DNA of 35,397 bases from positions 1-35,397 of the forward strand of contig CAKQMI010000016.1 of the NCBI GenBank assembly GCA_934254835.1, in the 5' to 3' direction. Below the pieces are notes generated by a model. It did not search any database. It saw nothing but the letters and a program-made list of their open reading frames with translations, and had not been told where the DNA came from. A program made the position numbers and the translations under genes. Positions 15,986 to 25,500 of this stretch are shown here, piece by piece (positions within the stretch are counted from its first letter, which is position 1; every line of letters begins with the position of its first letter). This DNA is from an uncultured Clostridia bacterium (GTDB taxonomy: Bacteria > Bacillota > Clostridia > Christensenellales > CAG-917).

Positions 15986-16895
15986 CGTGAGCGCCTCCTA
16001 TTATATCTTTTAATTTTTCGATTTTGTATTTTTCCATAACGCGGGGAAGGTCTTCGACAATTTCCTTGGACGCGTACGGATTTATAAGGTTTGCGGTGCC
16101 GACCTGAACAGCCGACGCCCCCGCAAGCATCATCTCGATCACATCCTCGGCGGTCGATACACCGCCCATTCCGATGATGGGGATATTCACGGCTTCGTAC
16201 ACCTTATATACCATGGCGAGCGCGACGGGGAACAGACCTTTCCCTGCGTAGCCCGCGATTTTATTTGCAATTATGGGTTTTTTTGTTTTAAGGTCGATGC
16301 GCATGCCCGTCATCGTATTGATAAGGCTGACGCCGTCCGCACCGCCGTCCTCGGCGGATTTCGCGATTGCCACAATATCGGTGACGTTGGGCGAAAGTTT
16401 GACGTAAATCGGCTTATTCGTCACGGCTTTGACGGCTTTTGTGACCTCATAGACGTTTTCGGGCGAGGTGCCGAACGCCATACCGCCCTTTTCGACGTTG
16501 GGACAACTGACGTTGACTTCTATAAGTCCGACCTGCTCTTCACGTCCGAACCTTTCGCAAAGCGTAACGTAATCGTCAATCGAAAATCCGCTGACGTTTG
16601 CGATGACTTTTTTTCGGAAATACTTTTTCATCTCGGGCAGTTCGTGCGCCAAGACGTGCTCCATTCCGTTGTTTTGCAGACCTATCGAGTTGATTATCCC
16701 CGTGTCGCTTTCTGCAATTCTCGGTTGCGGGTTGCCAAATCGCGCGGAAACCGTCGTACCCTTGAACGAAAACGTACCGAGGATATTTATGTCGTAAAGT
16801 TCGGAAAATTCTTTTCCGTAGCCGAACGTTCCGCTGGCGGGGATAACGGGATTGTCAAGTTCCCACCCCGATAAATTCACCGACGTGTTTACCAT
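15957..16895 (-). CDS. pyrD: Dihydroorotate dehydrogenase B, catalytic subunit
   Basis: A 312-residue FMN enzyme oxidising dihydroorotate to orotate. The class 1 catalytic cysteine lies in EVNVSCPNVEKGG, with the FMN loops GMGGVSTAEDVIEMMLAGASAVQVGT near the C-terminus and SIGLQNNG near the N-terminus. The presence of PyrK immediately upstream identifies the NAD-linked 1B type. The start at 16895 is supported by AAGGAG and by homology at VNLSGWELDNPVIPASGTFG; the frame overlaps the pyrK stop by 7 bases. The upstream extension of the open frame is a shadow of pyrK. Confidence 0.96.
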   Translation of the reverse strand: MVNTSVNLSGWELDNPVIPASGTFGYGKEFSELYDINILGTFSFKGTTVSARFGNPQPRIAESDTGIINSIGLQNNGMEHVLAHELPEMKKYFRKKVIANVSGFSIDDYVTLCERFGREEQVGLIEVNVSCPNVEKGGMAFGTSPENVYEVTKAVKAVTNKPIYVKLSPNVTDIVAIAKSAEDGGADGVSLINTMTGMRIDLKTKKPIIANKIAGYAGKGLFPVALAMVYKVYEAVNIPIIGMGGVSTAEDVIEMMLAGASAVQVGTANLINPYASKEIVEDLPRVMEKYKIEKLKDIIGGAHDGNRRNYRA

Positions 16896-17620
16896 ATTAT
16901 TTCGCTCCTTTTGAAAACGGGACCTTCTTTGCACACCCTTTTATATCCGTTTGTGGTTTCGATTGAACAGCCCATACACGCGCCGAAACCGCAACCCATT
17001 CTTTCTTCCATACCGTACTCGCCTTCGGTTTTCGCGACGCGCTCGACCGCGCGGAACATGGGCATAGGACCGCAGGCGTAAAAATAGGTATATTCTATTT
17101 CTTGCATAGCGTCCGTGACAAAGCCTTTTTTGCCGTGACTGCCGTCGGCGGTCGTCACGACGACGCTTGCTCCGAGCGACAAAAATTCCTTTTCGTAAAA
17201 GACTTCGTTTTTGGTGTTGAAGCCAAGCACGACGGTGGGTTTTTTGCCGTCTTTTATCAACTCTTTGCAAAGTTTGTACATGGGCGGGACACCGACGCCC
17301 CCGCCGATAAGCAAAGGTTTGTCACCGCTTTTCGACCTGTCGTATCCGTTGCCGAGCCCCACGAGAATATTAAGCTTTTCGCCCGCCTTCATACCGCTCA
17401 AAATATCGGTGCCTTTCCCGACGACTTTATAGATAAGCGTCATCGTATTATCCTCAAAATCCGCCACCGAAACGGGACGGCGCAGATAACAATCGGGCAC
17501 CTTGATTTCGACGAATTGCCCGGCGTTTTTTATCTCGGACACGTCGCCGAAAAGTTTTATCTCAAAAACGCTTTCGGCAATTTTAACGTTGCTTTTTATC
17601 TTATAAAGTGCTTGTTTCAT
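16889..17620 (-). CDS. pyrK: Dihydroorotate dehydrogenase B, electron transfer subunit
   Basis: A 243-residue FAD and [2Fe-2S] protein that passes electrons from PyrD to NAD+. The N-terminal ferredoxin-reductase-like FAD domain has the flavin motif YLRRPVSVAD; the nucleotide part has PLLIGGGVGVPP and ACGPMPMFRAVE. Four cysteines of the iron-sulfur site follow in MGCGFGACMGCS and the later RVCKEGPVF. I placed the start at 17620, where GGAGAG precedes ATG just past the carB stop; a longer frame of 38 residues runs inside carB and is not part of the protein. Confidence 0.95.
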   Translation of the reverse strand: MKQALYKIKSNVKIAESVFEIKLFGDVSEIKNAGQFVEIKVPDCYLRRPVSVADFEDNTMTLIYKVVGKGTDILSGMKAGEKLNILVGLGNGYDRSKSGDKPLLIGGGVGVPPMYKLCKELIKDGKKPTVVLGFNTKNEVFYEKEFLSLGASVVVTTADGSHGKKGFVTDAMQEIEYTYFYACGPMPMFRAVERVAKTEGEYGMEERMGCGFGACMGCSIETTNGYKRVCKEGPVFKRSEIIW

Positions 17621-17624
17621 CAGA

Positions 17625-20600
17625 TTACTCTCCGTCGATTGTGGAAATACCAAGCGTGGTTTCTTCCAAAACGTCCAGCAAAACTTTGACCGTATCCAGC
17701 GACGTGAACGTCGTGATATTGTTTTCGGTGGCAAGTTTTCTTATCTTGTATCCGTCGGCGTTCATACCGTTTTCGGACAAGTCGCTGGTGTTGATGACAT
17801 AGGTGATATGACCTTGTCTTAATGCGTTCATAATGTCCGACGAACCCTCGCTGATTTTGCCCAAAACTCTTGTTTTGATGCCGTTCTTTTTCAAGAAGTT
17901 GGCGGTACCGCGCGTCGCCTCGATATTAAAGCCGAGGTTGTAAAATCTTTTGACAAGCAAAAGCGCGTCCTCTTTGTCCTTGTCGCACACCGTGACGAAA
18001 ACCGTGCCGTAGTTGTGCAGTTTCATACCCGACGCCTGCAAGCCTTTGAACAAGGCGCGGTTGATTTTGTAGTCGTATCCGATTGCCTCGCCCGTGGACT
18101 TCATTTCGGGCGAAAGGTAGGCGTCAAGACCGCGAATCTTGCTGAACGAGAACACGGGAACTTTGACGTACCAACGCTTTTTCTCCTCGGGATAAAGGGT
18201 GAAAATGCCCTGCTCTTTCAGGCTCTTTCCGAGAATGACTTCGGTGGCGATATCGGCAAGCGCAAAGCCCGTCGCTTTGGACAAGAACGGAACCGTCCTT
18301 GACGAGCGGGGGTTGACCTCGATGACGAAAACCTGCCCGTCCTTATCGACGATGTACTGAATGTTGTAAAGACCTTTTATGCCGATTGCCAGTCCCAACC
18401 GCTTTGTATATTCCAAAATCGTGCCTTTGACCTTGTCGGACAGGCTGAACGACGGATAAACGCTGATACTGTCACCGCTGTGGACGCCGGTTTTTTCCAC
18501 AAGTTCCATAATGCCTGCGACAAACACGTCCGCGCCGTCGCACACCGCGTCGACCTCGACTTCCTTTCCGATGATGTATTTATCCACCAAAATGGGCTTT
18601 TCGTCGCTGATATCCACGGCGGATTTCAGGTATTCTTTCAATGAACTTTCGTTGCCGACAATCTGCATCGCCCTTCCGCCCAGCACAAACGACGGGCGCA
18701 CAAGCACGGGATAACCGATTTCTTTTGCGACTTTCACACCGTCCGAAACGTTGGTGACCGCTTGTCCTTTCGGCTGGGGAATTTTAAGCCCCGACAAGAG
18801 TTTTTCAAAGGCGTCGCGGTTTTCGGCGCGCTCGATTGCCATGCAGTCGGTGCCGATAATTTTCACACCTCTTTCGCTCAAAGGCTCCGCCAGGTTTATT
18901 GCGGTTTGTCCGCCGAGCGTTGCGATGACTCCGTCGGGTTTTTCGTACTCGACCACGTTCATAACGTCCTCGACGGTCAGCGGTTCAAAGTAAAGTTTGT
19001 CGGCGGTGGTGTAGTCGGTGGAAACCGTCTCGGGATTGTTGTTGACGATTATCGCCTCGTATCCCGCCTTTTTTATGGTTTGCACGGCGTGGACGGTCGA
19101 GTAGTCGAACTCAACGCCCTGCCCGATTCTTATCGGACCTGCGCCCAGCACCAGTATTTTTTTCTGTTTTGACAAAATCGATTGATTTTTGCCCTGATAC
19201 GACGAGTAAAAACAGGGGATATATCCGCCCGTTTTCAGCGTGTCCGCCATACGATACACGGGGGTTACGTCGTTTTCTTTTCTCATATCGAAGACTTCGA
19301 TTTCTTTCACGCCCCAAAGTTTTGCAATGCGCTTGTCCGAAAAACCGATGAGTTTTGCTTTTTTCAGCACGTCGGTATTTTTTGGATTTTTGGCGATTGT
19401 TTCCTCAAAATCGACGATTTTTTGGAAGCTGTCCAAAAACAGCGGGGTGATTTTCGTTGCGCCATAAAGTTTCTCGACGCTTTCGCCCCTTCTCAACAGT
19501 TCAAACACCGCAAAGACGCCGTCGTCGCGGAACTCTCTGACGTATTCGTAAAGTTTCTCGGTTGAATAGTCGTCGAATTTTGCAATGGCGAAGTGGTCTG
19601 CGCCGATTTCCAAAGACCTGACCGACTTCAACAAACATTCTTCCAAAGTCGAGCCGATGCCCATAACCTCGCCCGTCGCTTTCATTTGCGTGCCCAAAAC
19701 GTTCGACGCCTTTGTGAATTTGTCGAACGGGAATCTCGGGAACTTCGCAACGACGTAGTCAAGCACGGGGGCTTTTGCGGCGGTCGTGTCCGAAATTTTT
19801 ATTTCGTCCAGCGTCATACCGACGGCGACTTTTGCCGTCACCCTTGCGATGGGGTATCCGCTTGCCTTGCTTGCAAGCGCGGACGACCTCGACACCCTCG
19901 GGTTGACCTCGATAAGGTAATATTCGTCGGAATTCGGCGACAGCGCGAACTGTACGTTGCACCCGCCCTCGATTTTAAGCGCGCGGATAAGTTTAATCGC
20001 GCTTTGATTGAGCATATCGTGTTGTCTGTCGTTCAGCGACAAAATGGGCGCAACCACAATCGAATCGCCCGTATGCACGCCCACCGGATCGACGTTTTCC
20101 ATACCGCAAACGGTGATGACGTTGTCTTTGCCGTCGCGCATCATTTCAAACTCGATTTCCTTATATCCTTTGACGCTCTTTTCAACCAAAACCTGACCGA
20201 CGGGCGAAAGGCTTAAAGCGTGCTCGCCGATTTCCACCGCCTCGTCCTCGTTGTCGGCAAATCCACCGCCCGTTCCTCCGAGAGTGAACGCGGGACGAAG
20301 CACCACGGGATAACCTATCCTTTTTGCCGATTCTTTAATTTCGTCCAAAGAATAGGCGACTTCCGACGGGATTGTCGGCTCGCCAATCGATAAACAAAGG
20401 TCCTTAAATCTTTCTCTGTCCTCGGCGTCCTTGATACTTTCACTGCTTGTGCCAAGAAGTACGGTCTGACATTCCTGCAACACGCCTTTCTTTTCAAGTT
20501 GCATGGCGAGGTTCAGTCCCGTTTGACCGCCGATGCCCGGAATAATCGCGTCGGGACGCTCGTATCTTATAATTTTTGCGACGTACTCAAGCGTCAACGG

Positions 20601-20801
20601 CTCCATATAAACTTTGTCCGCCATCTGAGTATCCGTCATAATCGTCGCGGGGTTGGAGTTGCAAAGCACCACTTCGTAACCCTCTTCTTTCAGCGCGATA
20701 CACGCCTGCGTTCCCGCATAGTCGAACTCGGCGGCTTGTCCTATAACGATAGGTCCCGAGCCTATGATCATAATCTTTTTTACGTCCTTTCTTTTAGGCA
20801 T
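17625..20801 (-). CDS. carB: Carbamoyl-phosphate synthase large chain
   Basis: A 1058-residue enzyme making carbamoyl phosphate from bicarbonate, ammonia and two ATP. Two homologous ATP-grasp halves are visible, each beginning with a GSGPIVIGQ / GAGPIRIGQ loop and followed by EFDYAG or EFDYS and NSNPAT or NNNPET; the C-terminal 125 residues are the MGS-like regulatory domain (CDKDKEDALLLVKRF). The start is ATG at 20801, preceded by AAAGGAG; 30 further codons in frame derive from the foldback element and should not be included. The small glutaminase subunit CarA, normally encoded next door, is not in the window, so ammonia must come from a CarA encoded elsewhere or be used directly. It follows pyrC after a foldback element. 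Confidence 0.96.
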   Translation of the reverse strand: MPKRKDVKKIMIIGSGPIVIGQAAEFDYAGTQACIALKEEGYEVVLCNSNPATIMTDTQMADKVYMEPLTLEYVAKIIRYERPDAIIPGIGGQTGLNLAMQLEKKGVLQECQTVLLGTSSESIKDAEDRERFKDLCLSIGEPTIPSEVAYSLDEIKESAKRIGYPVVLRPAFTLGGTGGGFADNEDEAVEIGEHALSLSPVGQVLVEKSVKGYKEIEFEMMRDGKDNVITVCGMENVDPVGVHTGDSIVVAPILSLNDRQHDMLNQSAIKLIRALKIEGGCNVQFALSPNSDEYYLIEVNPRVSRSSALASKASGYPIARVTAKVAVGMTLDEIKISDTTAAKAPVLDYVVAKFPRFPFDKFTKASNVLGTQMKATGEVMGIGSTLEECLLKSVRSLEIGADHFAIAKFDDYSTEKLYEYVREFRDDGVFAVFELLRRGESVEKLYGATKITPLFLDSFQKIVDFEETIAKNPKNTDVLKKAKLIGFSDKRIAKLWGVKEIEVFDMRKENDVTPVYRMADTLKTGGYIPCFYSSYQGKNQSILSKQKKILVLGAGPIRIGQGVEFDYSTVHAVQTIKKAGYEAIIVNNNPETVSTDYTTADKLYFEPLTVEDVMNVVEYEKPDGVIATLGGQTAINLAEPLSERGVKIIGTDCMAIERAENRDAFEKLLSGLKIPQPKGQAVTNVSDGVKVAKEIGYPVLVRPSFVLGGRAMQIVGNESSLKEYLKSAVDISDEKPILVDKYIIGKEVEVDAVCDGADVFVAGIMELVEKTGVHSGDSISVYPSFSLSDKVKGTILEYTKRLGLAIGIKGLYNIQYIVDKDGQVFVIEVNPRSSRTVPFLSKATGFALADIATEVILGKSLKEQGIFTLYPEEKKRWYVKVPVFSFSKIRGLDAYLSPEMKSTGEAIGYDYKINRALFKGLQASGMKLHNYGTVFVTVCDKDKEDALLLVKRFYNLGFNIEATRGTANFLKKNGIKTRVLGKISEGSSDIMNALRQGHITYVINTSDLSENGMNADGYKIRKLATENNITTFTSLDTVKVLLDVLEETTLGISTIDGE

Positions 20802-21106
20802 TTTTATCTCCTTTTGTATTGTGGTTTGGTATACCAGACAGGAATAATACGAACTGTGCCAAAACGCCGATATTTCCGTGCTTTTCGGCAATTACTCACT
20901 TGTAGTACAAAAAGTACAACTGCGTTCGTCTTTTCCAAAAATCATCGAAACTCTCGGTGGTTTGGTCTAAGGAGTATTGCCCCGCGTTTTTAGACGAAAA
21001 CAAGGCACGCGAGCGGGTTAATACTGTATGTATAAGCCGTGAGCGCAACGAAGTTTTAGTCAAAAACACGGAGCAAGACCACGGTTCGTATTGTTCCTGT
21101 CTGGTA
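20802..21106. other. pyrC-carB spacer filled by a foldback element
   Basis: This 305-base gap inside the operon is nearly all foldback element (20833-21105). Only about 30 bases remain without it: the carB ribosome binding site and the pyrC stop region. No gene, including any carA remnant, can be seen. Confidence 0.7.
20833..21105 (-). mobile_element. Foldback MITE-like element, full copy (B), inside the pyr operon
   Basis: A 273-bp element without a coding sequence. Terminal inverted repeats of about 26 bp (ACCAGACAGGAA..GAACTGTG and its partner) have two mismatches and are flanked by AT on both sides. Inside, CGCGTTTTTAGACGAAAAC (20983-21001) pairs with 21053-21071 to form a second hairpin. 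The element is the same length as the copy at 34428-34700 and lies in the opposite orientation. Its outer 12 bases differ from those of that copy, yet the two ends still match each other. The right end touches the pyrC stop codon. Confidence 0.8.
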
Positions 21107-22309
21107 TTATAGACAAGAATACACTGTTTTATCGTCTTTGACGGTCAGCACGCACCGTCCGAAAACTTCGTCGCCCTCAAACGGGGTGCTCCTCCCCTTG
21201 GACAAGAAGTCCTCGGGCGAGATTTTGTACGGATTTTCGATTTCAAACACCGTATAATCGTTGTTTCTCTTTTTTATGTCGAAAATTTTGCGCGGATTGT
21301 CGCTCATTAGTTCGACAAGCCTTTGAAGCGTGATTACGTTTTCTTTTACAAGTCGGGTGTACAAAAGCGGAAACGCCGTTTCAAGCCCGACAATCCCGAA
21401 CGCGCTGTCCTTCAAGCCTTTGCTTTTTTCTTCTTTCGAGTGCGGGGCGTGGTCGGTTGCGATAGCGTCGATAGTTCCGTCGATAACCCCCTCGATTAAG
21501 GCGCGCTTGTCTTCTTCGCTTCGTACGGGCGGATTCATTTTGAAGCGTCCCTCGTCGCGGAGGTCGTTTTCTGTCAGCACGAGATAGTGCGGTGCCGTTT
21601 CGCAAGTCACCGATACTCCTTCTTTTTTGGCGTTTCTGATAAGTTCGACGCTCTCTTTTGTCGAAATGTGGCAGACGTGATAGCGCACGCCGATTTCCTT
21701 TGCAAGACGCAGGTCGCGCTCCAACTGTTTGTATTCGCTCTCGGACGAAATGCCGATAAATCCGTGAAGTTTTGCCCACTCGCCGTCGTGGATACAACCG
21801 CCTTTCAACAAAGAGTTGTCCTCACAATGCGCCGAGATGATTTTGTCAAGACTTTTCGCCTTTTCCATGGCAAGGCGCATCATATCATCCGACTGTACGC
21901 CCCTGCCGTCGTCCGAAAACGCGCAGACGTACGGCGCAAGCGACCGCATATCCGACAGCTCGTCGCCCTTTTCGCCCTTTGTTATCGTACCGTAAGGAAT
22001 GACTTCGATGACGGCGTCCTTTTTGATGATTTCGCGCTGGACGTTCAGATTTTCCAAAGTGTCGGGAGCAGGACTTAAATTCGGCATAGTGCACACCGTG
22101 GTGTACCCTCCGCGCGCGCCCGCAAGACTTCCGCTTTTTATGCTTTCCTTATAAAAAAATCCCGGTTCTCTGAAATGCACGTGCAAATCACAAAAACCGG
22201 AACAAATAAAATACTTCCCTTCAATCAGTGAAAACGTACCGTCGCCAAAGTTCCGATACGCATCAAAAAAATCTTTTCCTTTCTTTTCTTTAACCAATTT
22301 ATCAAACAT
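21107..22309 (-). CDS. pyrC: Dihydroorotase
   Basis: A zinc amidohydrolase that cyclises carbamoyl-aspartate to dihydroorotate. Metal and substrate motifs are intact: FCDLHVHFREPG, ISAHCED, YHVCHIS and IATDHAPHS, with KYKESIK-like FYKESIKSG and the MPNL segment of type I enzymes. The start is uncertain. I prefer the ATG at 22309; an in-frame GTG at 22375 would add 22 residues (including KQVLKKKEI, which resembles the usual N-terminal strand) but has no ribosome binding site. Either choice gives a protein near 400-422 residues. It is the first gene of the pyrimidine operon, behind a strong promoter; the leader between could hold a hairpin (TCGTCG with CGACGA). Confidence 0.94.
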   Translation of the reverse strand: MFDKLVKEKKGKDFFDAYRNFGDGTFSLIEGKYFICSGFCDLHVHFREPGFFYKESIKSGSLAGARGGYTTVCTMPNLSPAPDTLENLNVQREIIKKDAVIEVIPYGTITKGEKGDELSDMRSLAPYVCAFSDDGRGVQSDDMMRLAMEKAKSLDKIISAHCEDNSLLKGGCIHDGEWAKLHGFIGISSESEYKQLERDLRLAKEIGVRYHVCHISTKESVELIRNAKKEGVSVTCETAPHYLVLTENDLRDEGRFKMNPPVRSEEDKRALIEGVIDGTIDAIATDHAPHSKEEKSKGLKDSAFGIVGLETAFPLLYTRLVKENVITLQRLVELMSDNPRKIFDIKKRNNDYTVFEIENPYKISPEDFLSKGRSTPFEGDEVFGRCVLTVKDDKTVYSCL

Positions 22310-22425
22310 AATCTCTTTCTTTTTCAAGACTTGTTTTTCGTCGCCCGAAGAAATATCAGGGGTTTTGTCCGCCACGCCCCGACGATTATCGCCAAAGCAT
22401 CGGCATTTACCTTAAAATTTGTTTT

Positions 22426-22454
22426 ATTATATCAAAGCCGTTATGAAAAATCAA
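22426..22454 (-). promoter_or_regulatory. Promoter of the pyrimidine operon
   Basis: Minus-strand -35 TTGATT (22449-22454) and -10 TATAAT (22426-22431) with 17 nt spacing, downstream of the purine-operon terminator. The transcript would have a leader of about 45 or 110 bases depending on the pyrC start. I see no PyrR-binding consensus. Confidence 0.7.
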
Positions 22455-22529
22455 GCAAAAAACACGTTGGCTTAAACTTATTCTCGGTTAATCACGAATA
22501 AAAAATGATATACCGTCATATCACCGTAT

Positions 22530-22562
22530 TAAAATCGCCCCCAAGACATAAGTCAAGGGGGC
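22530..22562 (-). terminator. Terminator of the purine operon
   Basis: GCCCCC (22537-22542) pairs with GGGGGC (22557-22562), with GAC/GTC pairs inside, and is followed by GATTTTAATA on the minus strand, just past the purL stop. The T-run is modest, so some read-through into pyrC is possible. Confidence 0.7.
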
Positions 22563-22576
22563 TTTATACGTTTTGA

Positions 22577-25500
22577 TTATGATTTTTTGAAATAATTTAC
22601 GGCGGAGGCGAAAAGTTTCATATCATATACGCCCGCGACGTTTTTATAAAGGTCGGGAGCGTAACGCTCGGAGTGTCCCATCTTGCCAAAAACTCGTCCG
22701 TCGGGGGAGGTTATGCCCTCGACCGCACACGTCGAGCCGTTGGGGTTGAAGCGGATATCAGTCGTCGCATTGCCGAAAGGATCGACGTACTGCGTGGCAA
22801 TCTGTCCGTTTTCGGCAAGTTGTCTGACAAGTTCTTCGTCCGCATAAAATCTGCCCTCGCCGTGCGACACGGGTACGCTGAAAATATCGCCGACGTTCAC
22901 GCCGTTAAGCCACGGCGACTTGTCGGAAGCAATACGAGTGCGCACAATCTTGGACTGGTGGCGTCCGATTTTGTTGAATGTCAGCGTCGGGAAAGTGCTG
23001 TCGGCATCAAGGATTTTGCCGTACGGCACAAGCCCCAGTTTTATGAGTGCCTGAAAACCGTTGCAAATTCCGAGCATAAGTCCGTCGCGCTCTTCCAGAA
23101 GTTTCGTGACCTGCTCCTTGACTTCCGCGCCCCTGAAAAACGCCGTTATGAATTTTCCACTGCCGTCGGGTTCGTCACCGCCCGAAAATCCGCCCGGGAT
23201 AAAGATGATTTGCGACGTCTTGATAAGCGACGCGAATTTCTCGGCACTTTCCAAAACTTTCTCGCCCGATTGGTTGTTGATGACAAAGACTTCCGCTTTG
23301 GCGCCCGCGTCCTCAACCGCTTTCAGACTGTCGTACTCGCAGTTCGTCCCCGGGAAAACGGGAATAAGCACGCGAGGTTGCGCCGTCTTTATAAGAGGTG
23401 ACACGCGCGCGCCCGCATTATATGAAAAGTTTTGTATTATCTTATTATCGCCGTCGGCGACGGTGGTGCGATATACGCTTTCCAGCTTGTTTTCGTAAAT
23501 ATCCGAAAGGTTTATAAGGGGGATTGTTTCGTCGCCTTTTCTGATTTCCTGTTTTTCGGTCGTCGTACCGATGACTTTGCAACCCTCGACGTCCTTAATA
23601 TCGGCGTCGGCGGACAATTCCAGCAGGAACGAGCCGTAAGAATATCCGAAAATTTCGTCGTTTGTCAGGTTGTCGTACTCAAATCCCAGCGAATTTCCCA
23701 AGCACGCTTTCAGCACCGCCTCGGCAACTCCGCCGTACGTCGGGGTATAGCAGGAAATTGCTTTTTTGTCTTTTAAGAGGCGTGCCACGCGCCCGAACAA
23801 TTCCACAAGCGACGTCGTATCAGGAAGTCCGTTTTCATCGTATTTTGGCGACAGCAACACGACTTTACTGCCCGCTTTTTTGAATTCCGGCGACACTATC
23901 GCGCCCGTTTTTCCCGTGGTGACGGCGAAAGATACGAGCGTCGGCGGGACGTCCAAATCCTTGAAAGTACCGCTCATCGAGTCTTTTCCGCCGATTGCGC
24001 CGATGCCCAAATCGAGTTGCGCTTTCAGTGCGCCCAAAAGTGCCGACAAGGGTTTGCCCCATCGTTTTTCGTCCTTTTGAAGCCTCGGGAAATACTCTTG
24101 GAAAGTGAGATACACGTCCTTGAATTCCGCGCCCGTCGCGATGAGTTTCGCCACCGACTCGACAACGGCAAGATACGCGCCGTGGTACGGGCTTTTTTCG
24201 GTGATGAACGGGTTAAATCCCCAAGACATCAGCGAGCAATCGTCGGTATTTGTCCTTTTTGTGGGGATTTTTTGCACCATCGCCTGAATGGGCGTCGTCT
24301 GATTTTTTCCGCCAAGTGGCATAAGGACACTGCCCGCACCTATGGTGGAGTCGAATTTTTCGGTAAGTCCGCGCTTTGAACAGACGTTAAGGTCGCCCGC
24401 CAGAGCCTTGTAGTTTTCGGTAAAGCTCCCCGCGACTTTTTTGTCGTACGGCAGGTGTTTTTCGACCTTTGCCACGACGTGTTTTTTCGCGCCGTTGGAG
24501 TTCAAAAATTCGCGACTGACGTCCACGATTTTTCTTCCTCTCCAAAACATCGAAAGCCTTGGTTCTGCCTTGACCGTCGCAACCACGCTCGCGCGCAGGT
24601 TTTCTTCGGACGCAAGTTTTATAAATTCGTCAACGTCCTTTTTATCGACGACAACCGCCATTCTTTCCTGCGACTCGCTGATTGCAAGTTCGGTGCCGTC
24701 CAAGCCCTCGTATTTTTTGGGGACGGCGTCGAGGTTTATATCCAAGCCATCGGCAAGTTCGCCGATTGCAACCGATACACCGCCCGCGCCGAAGTCGTTG
24801 CAACGCTTGATAAGCAAACTGGCGTTTTTGTTGCGGAAAAGTCGTTGCAGTTTTCTTTCCTCGGGAGCGTTGCCCTTTTGGACTTCCGCCCCGCACTTTT
24901 CAAGGGAGTCTTGGTCGTGCGATTTCGATGAGCCTGTCGCGCCTCCGCAACCGTCGCGTCCCGTGCCACCTCCGATAAGTATAACGACGTCGCCCGGCAA
25001 CGGGGTTTCTCTGACGACGTTTTCCGCGGGAACGGCTGAAATTACCGCGCCGATTTCCATACGCTTTGCGACATAGCCGTCGTGATAGATTTCATCGACA
25101 ATGCCCGTCGGGATTCCGATTTGGTTGCCGTACGACGAATATCCGTCGGCGGACGAAGTGACGATTTTGCGCTGAGGAAGTTTGCCTTTCGGCGTGTCCG
25201 CAACGGGAGTCAGCGGATTGCCCGCGCCCGTTATCCTCATCGCGCCGTAAACGTACCCGCGCCCCGAAAGCGGATCGCGTATCGCCCCGCCTATGCAGGT
25301 TGCCGCTCCGCCGAAAGGCTCGATTTCGGTGGGGTGGTTGTGCGTTTCGTTTTTGAACAGCAACAGCCAGTCCTCGGGTTTTCCGTCCATGTCGACTTTG
25401 ATTTTCACCGTGCAGGCGTTGATTTCTTCCGACTCGTCGAGGTTTTGGAGTTTGCCTCGTTTTTTCAACGCCTTTGCGCCGATCGTCGCGACGTCCATAA

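Noticed and set aside
17621..17734. N-terminal extension of PyrK by 38 residues
   Set aside because: It is out-of-frame carB sequence; the PyrK homology and binding site begin at the ATG at 17620.
20802..20891. N-terminal extension of CarB by 30 residues
   Set aside because: The extra codons lie in the foldback element, and the same residues (such as ISAFWHSSYYS) appear beside unrelated genes next to other copies; the ribosome binding site supports the ATG at 20801.
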